DNA from: an uncultured Burkholderiales bacterium
Lineage (GTDB): Bacteria > Pseudomonadota > Gammaproteobacteria > Burkholderiales > Burkholderiaceae_D
DNA length: 10,429 nt
Direction of reading: 5' to 3'
Assembly (NCBI GenBank): GCA_937872165.1
Contig: CALMOR010000107.1
Span: forward strand, 1 to 10,429
The stretch's first letter is position 1; each line of letters starts with the position of its first letter. The notes under the pieces were generated by a model, which saw only the letters and a list, made by a program, of their open reading frames with translations, did no database searches and was not told the DNA's origin. Shown piece after piece: positions 5,953-10,429 of the stretch. A program made the position numbers and the translations under genes.

Positions 5953-6900
5953 TCAGCGCGGCATCCGTGCAACGAGTCGGATCGGCGACAACAGGCCGTC
6001 GTAGCCGACGAGCCCCGTGCCGAGAAGCCGCGGCGGCGCCGCCTCGCCGGCGGCGGATCGATAGACCCGGACCCTGCCCTGCGACGTGGCCTCGGTCCAT
6101 GCGAGACGCTGGCCCTCGCCGAAGCGGACCGCCAGCGCGTCGTCGAGGTCGATGCGGGGCAGTGCCGCGATCAGCGTGTCGATCGGCAGCAGCACCGAGT
6201 CGCGCTCGAGCGCCGGCAGCGACTCGAGGGTCGCGAGACCGATCGAGTCGTCGAGGGTCAACGCACCCACGCCGACGCGACGCAGCGCGATCAGATGGGC
6301 GCCGCATCCGAGCATGCCGCCGATGTCTTCGGCGAGCGTGCGGATGTAGGTGCCCTTCGAACAGTCGACGACGACCGACAGCGACGTGCCGTCGAACGCC
6401 GCGACCTCGAGGCGATGGATGGTCACCGCGCGCGCGGCGCGTTCGACCGTGATGCCCTGCCGCGCGTAGCGGTAGAGCGGCTTGCCGTCGCGCTTGAGCG
6501 CCGAATGCATCGGCGGCACCTGATCGATCGGCCCGCGAAAACGCTCGAGCACGCGATCGACCGCGGCCCTGTCCACGTCGACCTCGCGGGTCTCCATCAC
6601 CCGCCCCTCGGCGTCGCCGCTGTCGGTCGTGACGCCGAGCCGTATCGTCGCCGCATACGACTTGTCCGCATCGAGCAGATCGGACGCGAACTTGGTCGCT
6701 TCGCCGAAGCAGAGAGGCAGGAGGCCGCTCGCGAGCGGATCGAGCGTCCCCGTGTGTCCGCCCTTGGCGGCTCGCAGCGCTCGCCGCGCGCGCGCCAGCG
6801 CCGCGGTCGACGTGATGCCCGAAGGCTTGTCGATCAGCAGCACGCCGTCGACCGGCCGCCAGGCGATCTTCGGCCGCTCGATCTCCACCGCTCCGTCCAT
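5953..6900 (-). CDS. truB: tRNA pseudouridine(55) synthase TruB
   Basis: This encodes 315 residues. TruB converts uridine 55 in the T-loop of tRNAs to pseudouridine and also helps tRNA fold. Visible landmarks are VDGVLLIDKPSGITST (18–32), the catalytic motif GGHTGTLDPLASGLLPLCFGEATK with the catalytic aspartate at D54, KSYAATIRLGVTTDSGDAEG, PPMHSALKRDGKPLYRYAR, and CSKGTYIRTLAEDIG. The length is normal for the proteobacterial enzyme, and the end (VRVYRSAAGEAAPPRLLGTGLV) fits the C-terminal RNA-binding part. The start is the ATG at 6900, whose A is also the last base of the rbfA TGA (TGATG), so the two genes are probably translationally coupled. The frame is open further upstream within rbfA, but that part is not TruB-like. 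No separate ribosome-binding site is visible. Confidence 0.97.
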   Translation of the reverse strand: MDGAVEIERPKIAWRPVDGVLLIDKPSGITSTAALARARRALRAAKGGHTGTLDPLASGLLPLCFGEATKFASDLLDADKSYAATIRLGVTTDSGDAEGRVMETREVDVDRAAVDRVLERFRGPIDQVPPMHSALKRDGKPLYRYARQGITVERAARAVTIHRLEVAAFDGTSLSVVVDCSKGTYIRTLAEDIGGMLGCGAHLIALRRVGVGALTLDDSIGLATLESLPALERDSVLLPIDTLIAALPRIDLDDALAVRFGEGQRLAWTEATSQGRVRVYRSAAGEAAPPRLLGTGLVGYDGLLSPIRLVARMPR

Positions 6901-7271
6901 CAGTCGTTGGCGCGCGTCGCGTTGGCCGCATCGATCAGCTGCGACAGCTCGGCCCCGTCCTTGACCGAACGATCGTGCACGAAGTGCAGCATCGGCACGG
7001 TGTGGATCGCGAGTCGCTTGAAGAGCAGGCTGTGCAGCCAACCGGCCTTCGCCTGCAAAGCCTCGCGCGCGCCTTCGCCGTCGTCGTTGAGCGTCGTGAA
7101 GAACACCTTGGCATGCGCGTAGTCCGGCGTGAGCTCGACGTCCGTGACGGTCACGAGCAGCGCACGCGGATCGCGGACCTCGCGCGGGATCAGCTCCGCG
7201 AGGTCGCGTCCGATCTGGGATGCGATCCGCAGGTTGCGGTTGGGGATCGCCTTCGAGTGCTTGGTCGCCAT
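6900..7271 (-). CDS. rbfA: 30S ribosome-binding factor RbfA
   Basis: This encodes 123 residues. RbfA binds the immature 30S subunit near 16S rRNA helix 1 and is needed for late maturation and cold adaptation. The sequence follows the family: RNLRIASQIGRDLAELIPREVRDPRALLVTVTDVELTPDYAHAKVFFTTL (residues 13–62), then LHSLLFKRLAIHTVPMLHFVHDRSVKDGAELSQLID. Here the usual 'LR..l..r..lr..P.L.F..D.S...g..l..li' signature is clear. The ATG at 7271 gives MATKHSKAIPNRNLR; longer starts reach back into the glycosyltransferase gene and are not conserved. GAGA lies 5 nt before the ATG, a weak ribosome-binding match. The gene starts 28 bp after the glycosyltransferase stop and shares one base with truB. The usual neighbour upstream would be infB. 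Confidence 0.96.
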   Translation of the reverse strand: MATKHSKAIPNRNLRIASQIGRDLAELIPREVRDPRALLVTVTDVELTPDYAHAKVFFTTLNDDGEGAREALQAKAGWLHSLLFKRLAIHTVPMLHFVHDRSVKDGAELSQLIDAANATRAND

Positions 7272-7299
7272 CGTCGTCTCGATTCGAAAGGTGATGCGC

Positions 7300-8871
7300 C
7301 TAGGAGGGCGATCGAGCGTAGCGCAGGATGCGCAGGTCGCCCGGCTGGTACACGTCCTCGCCGGCGAGGACGTAGCCGGCATCGCGCATCGCGGCGAGGC
7401 TCGCTTCCTTCGGATCATAGGTGTTGTTGCGGCGGGTGAGCAGGACCACCACCGGCTCGTCGCGCAGGCTTCGAAGGATCGGCGACAGGTCCTGGCCGAC
7501 CACCGAGGGCGCGCACTTGCCGGACGGATAGCGGATCGGCAGCCCCACCGCGGGGTAGTCGGCCGGCAGGCCGATCACGCGCACGTCGACGTGCTGCATC
7601 TTCGCTTCGTGGCCGAGCGGCAGCGCGAGCTCGTTCGGCACCACCAGGACGGGCGCGTGCGGAGCGGTGGCCTGCAGCCGCGCGACGACCGGCCCCCACG
7701 GCTCCTTGACGTGATCCGCACCGAGGAAGCGCGACAGCGCGTAGCCGTGCGCGCCGATCAGCACGACCACGACCGCGACGCGCAGAGCGCGCGGGCGCAG
7801 CAGCATGGCCGACGAAGCGAGGGCGATCGCCAGCGCGGGCGCGGCTCCGATCAGCGCGCGCGAGATGAGGATCGGCTTCACCAGATAGCTGATGCCGATG
7901 TTGAGCGCGATCGGCAGGATCGCCAGCGACGTCAGCATCAAGCCCCACCGCCATCCGATCCGCCGCCAGACGAGCGACAGGCCACCACCGATGGCGAGCG
8001 CGAACCACCAGGTCCAGCGCAGGATGTCGAGGCCGATCAGGTTGTGCAGCTCGAACTGGATGCCCTCGAGACTCGGCGGCTGGATCCAGAAGTCTTCCGT
8101 GACCTCGCGGGCCTGGGCGACCAGCACCGGCCAGTCGGGCGCCCAGAGGATCGCGACGAGCACGCCCGTCGCGACGACCGGCACGACGATCGAACGACTG
8201 TCGCGATCCGAGGCCCACAGCGCGACGAAGGCGATGCTGACCGCGCCGAGGTTGAGCACGGCCGTGTTGTTGGTCCACACGACGATGACGGCTCCGAGCA
8301 GGAGGGCCAGCCCGTGGCGAGGGTCGACCCGGTCCGTCCATGCGAACGCGAGGCGTCGCTCACCCGACTGCACGCCGCGCACGACGGCGAGGCAGGCGAA
8401 CGTCAGCAACGCGGCGCCGAAACACAGCAGCGCATAGGGCCGTGCCTCGATCGAGAAGTAGACCTGGAACGGCGTGAGCAGGAACAGCAGCGCCGCGACG
8501 GCGCCGATGCCGAAGCGCTCGCGGTCGCCACCGCGCGCCCGATCGAGTTCACGGCCCGACGCGTAGACGAGCACGACGGTGACGATGCCGAAGAGGGTCG
8601 ACAGCAGACGCATCGCCACGGTGCCGTCGCCGACGACCGCGGTCCACACGTGCAGGAGCGCGAAGTACAACGGCGGATGCGGGTCGCAGGTCGGCACCAG
8701 GTCCCACAGCGCGCCGAAGCGCTGCTGCGCGTCCCACCACGAGTAACCCTCGTCGAGCCACAACGTGTCGCGGCCGATGACCGTCCAGCGGACCGCGGCC
8801 GCCAGCACGACGAGTGCGAACAGCAGTCCGGGGAAGGACCGCGAAGGGGGGGACGACGGAGATTGGTTCAT
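7300..8871 (-). CDS. Polytopic glycosyltransferase family 39-like membrane protein
   Basis: This encodes 523 residues from ATG 8871. An in-frame GTG at 8952 would add 27 Ser/Ala/Pro-rich residues, but would put the start next to a stable hairpin, so I prefer the ATG. The pattern is that of GT-C-fold lipid-phosphate-sugar transferases (ArnT/PMT-like): a first membrane helix at about 13–33, then a periplasmic loop with LWLDEGYSWW, whose D40-E41 is the expected catalytic acidic pair, and DPHPPLYF (63–70). Roughly ten hydrophobic segments follow. The C-terminal ~120 residues are soluble (APVLVVPNELALPLGHE… to the end), probably a periplasmic domain. Such enzymes move a sugar from a polyprenyl-phosphate donor to lipid, glycan or protein; donor and acceptor are unknown here. 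Its place between infB and rbfA is unexpected. No Shine–Dalgarno is visible. Confidence 0.8.
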   Translation of the reverse strand: MNQSPSSPPSRSFPGLLFALVVLAAAVRWTVIGRDTLWLDEGYSWWDAQQRFGALWDLVPTCDPHPPLYFALLHVWTAVVGDGTVAMRLLSTLFGIVTVVLVYASGRELDRARGGDRERFGIGAVAALLFLLTPFQVYFSIEARPYALLCFGAALLTFACLAVVRGVQSGERRLAFAWTDRVDPRHGLALLLGAVIVVWTNNTAVLNLGAVSIAFVALWASDRDSRSIVVPVVATGVLVAILWAPDWPVLVAQAREVTEDFWIQPPSLEGIQFELHNLIGLDILRWTWWFALAIGGGLSLVWRRIGWRWGLMLTSLAILPIALNIGISYLVKPILISRALIGAAPALAIALASSAMLLRPRALRVAVVVVLIGAHGYALSRFLGADHVKEPWGPVVARLQATAPHAPVLVVPNELALPLGHEAKMQHVDVRVIGLPADYPAVGLPIRYPSGKCAPSVVGQDLSPILRSLRDEPVVVLLTRRNNTYDPKEASLAAMRDAGYVLAGEDVYQPGDLRILRYARSPS

Positions 8872-8922
8872 GCGCAGGGGCGACGCGGACGCGACGGCGC
8901 CATCGCACGACGGCGAGGCGGG

Positions 8923-8945
8923 CGGACGAGCCGTCGGCTCGTCCG
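8923..8945. repeat. 10-bp perfect hairpin between infB and the glycosyltransferase gene
   Basis: CGGACGAGCC (8923–8932) pairs exactly with GGCTCGTCCG (8936–8945) around the 3-nt loop GTC. It lies 55 bp past the infB stop and 51 bp before the preferred glycosyltransferase ATG. No T run follows in the minus-strand direction, so it is not a standard intrinsic terminator, but it may cause pausing, protect the infB mRNA end, or shape the leader of the next gene. Confidence 0.6.
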
Positions 8946-8969
8946 TCGCCACGTCGTCGGCAGCGGCGA

Positions 8970-8988
8970 CGCGCGGCCGTGCCGCGCG
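8970..8988. repeat. 8-bp hairpin just downstream of infB
   Basis: CGCGCGGC (8970–8977) pairs with GCCGCGCG (8981–8988) around the 3-nt loop CGT, beginning 12 bp after the infB stop. Together with the hairpin at 8923–8945 it forms two GC-rich stem-loops in tandem. There is no T run. In such GC-rich sequence a short G/C-only stem is less remarkable than its neighbour. Confidence 0.45.
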
Positions 8989-9000
8989 GGTCGACGAAGG

Positions 9001-10429
9001 CTACAGCGTGCGTGCGACTTCCTGCACCTCGAAGATCTCGAGCTGATCGCCCTCTTCGATGTCGCCGTAGTTCTTCAGCGACAGGCCGCACTCGAAGCCG
9101 GCCCGCACTTCCTTGACGTCGTCCTTGAAGCGCTTGAGCGAATCGAGTTCGCCGGTCCACGTGACGACGTTGGCACGCAGCAGCCGCACCATCGCGCCGC
9201 GCCTGACGATGCCCTCGGTGACCATGCAACCGGCCACCGCGCCGACCTTCGGAATCTTGAACACCTGGCGGATCTCGACCATCCCGATCTGCTCCTCGCG
9301 CTTCTCGGGCGACAGCATTCCGCCCATCGCCGCTTTGATGTCGTCGACGGCGTCGTAGATGATGTTGTAGTAGCGGATGTCGACACCGTTGGCTTCGGCG
9401 AGCTTGCGAGCCTGCGCGTCCGCGCGGACGTTGAAGCCGATGACGACCGCCTTCGACGCGACCGCGAGGTTGATGTCCGACTCCGTGATGCCGCCGACCG
9501 CCGAGTGGACCATCACGACGCGCACTTCGCTCGTCGACAACTGGTTCATCGCATGGCCGATCGCCTCCTGCGAACCCTGCACGTCGGACTTCACGATCAA
9601 CGGCAGCGTCTGGACCGCGGCGCCCTGGTCGAACATGTTCTCGAGCTTGGCCGCCTGCTGTCTGGCCAGCTTGACGTCACGGAACTTGCCCTGACGGAAC
9701 AGCGCGATCTCGCGCGCCTTGCGTTCGTCGGCCAGCACCGTGACCTCTTCGCCGGCCGCCGGCACTTCGGTGAGTCCCTGGATCTCGACCGGGATCGAAG
9801 GACCGGCGCTCTGGATCGTCTTGCCGTTCTCGTCGAGCATCGCGCGGACGCGACCGAACGACGAGCCCGCCAGCACGATGTCGCCGCGCTTCAAGGTGCC
9901 CGACTGGACCAGGATGGTGGCGACCGGCCCCTTGCCCTTGTCGAGCTTGGCTTCGATGACGAGACCGCGTGCCGGCGCGTCGATCGGCGCCTTGAGTTCG
10001 AGCACCTCGGCCTGCAGCAGCACGTTCTCGAGCAGCGCGTCGATGCCTTCACCGGTCTTGGCGGACACCGGAACGAACGGCGAGTCGCCGCCGAACTCCT
10101 CGGGCACGACCTGCTCGGCGACGAGCTCCTGACGGACGCGGTCGGGGTTGGCGCCCGGCTTGTCGATCTTGTTCATCGCCACGATGATCGGCACGCCGGC
10201 AGCGCGTGCATGCGCGATCGCTTCCTTGGTCTGCGGCATCACGCCGTCGTCGGCCGCCACGACCAGGATGACCAGGTCGGTGGCCTTCGCGCCGCGCGCG
10301 CGCATGGCGGTGAAGGCCTCGTGACCCGGCGTGTCGAGGAACGTGATCATGCCGCGCGGCGTCTCGACGTGATACGCGCCGATGTGCTGCGTGATGCCGC
10401 CGGCTTCGCCGGAAGCTACGTCGGTGGAG
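9001..10429 (-). CDS. infB: Translation initiation factor IF-2, C-terminal ~475 residues (5' end outside window)
   Basis: The frame enters from the right edge and ends in TAG at 9001–9003. IF-2 is the GTPase that brings fMet-tRNA to the 30S subunit and promotes subunit joining. The visible start includes VASGEAGGITQHIGAYHVE, the G2/switch I region of the G domain; then MITFLDTPGHEAF (G3), AMNKIDKPGANPDRV (G4) and VPVSAKTGEGIDALL (G5). After that come domain II, the linker with TLPLIVKSDVQGSQEAI, domain III, and the C-terminal fMet-tRNA-binding domain with GMVEIRQVFKIPKVGAVAGCMVTEGIVRRG and WTGELDSLKRFKDDVKEVRAGFECGLSL. The end (DQLEIFEVQEVARTL) is complete. The methionine at 10350 is internal (…TPRGMITFLDTPGH), not a start. 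The N-terminal variable region and the G1 loop are missing only because the window ends. The sequence looks fully functional. Confidence 0.97.
   Translation of the reverse strand, partial: STDVASGEAGGITQHIGAYHVETPRGMITFLDTPGHEAFTAMRARGAKATDLVILVVAADDGVMPQTKEAIAHARAAGVPIIVAMNKIDKPGANPDRVRQELVAEQVVPEEFGGDSPFVPVSAKTGEGIDALLENVLLQAEVLELKAPIDAPARGLVIEAKLDKGKGPVATILVQSGTLKRGDIVLAGSSFGRVRAMLDENGKTIQSAGPSIPVEIQGLTEVPAAGEEVTVLADERKAREIALFRQGKFRDVKLARQQAAKLENMFDQGAAVQTLPLIVKSDVQGSQEAIGHAMNQLSTSEVRVVMVHSAVGGITESDINLAVASKAVVIGFNVRADAQARKLAEANGVDIRYYNIIYDAVDDIKAAMGGMLSPEKREEQIGMVEIRQVFKIPKVGAVAGCMVTEGIVRRGAMVRLLRANVVTWTGELDSLKRFKDDVKEVRAGFECGLSLKNYGDIEEGDQLEIFEVQEVARTL

Noticed and set aside
3930..6452. 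An 840-codon open frame on the plus strand, antisense to typA and the end of truB
   Set aside because: It is rich in H, R, A, D and V in the manner of a GC-rich shadow frame, has no recognisable domain, and typA and truB on the other strand are unmistakable.
8953..9000. Possible intrinsic terminator for infB
   Set aside because: A stem is present but no T run follows in the transcript direction, so I list it as a hairpin and not as a terminator.
1..10429. Search for CRISPR arrays, insertion sequences, attachment sites, tRNA genes, direct-repeat arrays and defence genes
   Set aside because: No spaced direct repeats, no transposase or integrase, no tRNA-like cloverleaf and no defence-family protein was seen; nearly all the sequence is accounted for by ordinary genes.

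Overview
The window is GC-rich, densely coding bacterial chromosome. The minus-strand order infB – (insert) – rbfA – truB – typA is the end of the nusA–infB operon followed by typA, an order familiar from Betaproteobacteria (Burkholderiales and relatives). With the PA0069-type radical SAM protein and the DUF4864 protein, this suggests a betaproteobacterium. That assignment is an inference from gene order and protein wording, not from a phylogeny.

Left part (1–1920, plus strand): three closely spaced genes that are probably co-transcribed. They are the C-terminal end of a PQQ-type sugar/sorbosone dehydrogenase, a phytase-like esterase-family lipoprotein, and a small TM2-domain membrane protein. 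They converge, with a 3-bp gap, on a minus-strand pair (1924–3545): a PA0069-family radical SAM protein and an exported DUF4864 protein. A tiny two-helix membrane protein (about 3643–3849, plus) is divergent from that pair. It ends inside a strong hairpin that serves as the intrinsic terminator of typA, which arrives from the other side.

Right part (3897–10429, minus strand): the translation/ribosome-assembly block. Transcription runs from infB (5' end outside the window) through a polytopic GT39-like glycosyltransferase to rbfA and truB, whose stop and start codons share one base. A 151-bp gap holding an extended −10 promoter and a perfect inverted repeat follows, and then typA. IF2, RbfA, TruB and TypA/BipA all act on initiation, 30S maturation, tRNA modification or ribosome assembly. 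The membrane glycosyltransferase is the foreign member and the most unusual point of the layout.

The region is largely ordinary housekeeping sequence and I see no CRISPR array, mobile element, tRNA, rRNA or clear novel defence system. Points worth a second look are the glycosyltransferase insertion with its tandem hairpins, the palindrome over the typA promoter, an apparent insertion in TypA, the terminator that contains a neighbouring stop codon, and the near absence of Shine–Dalgarno sequences.
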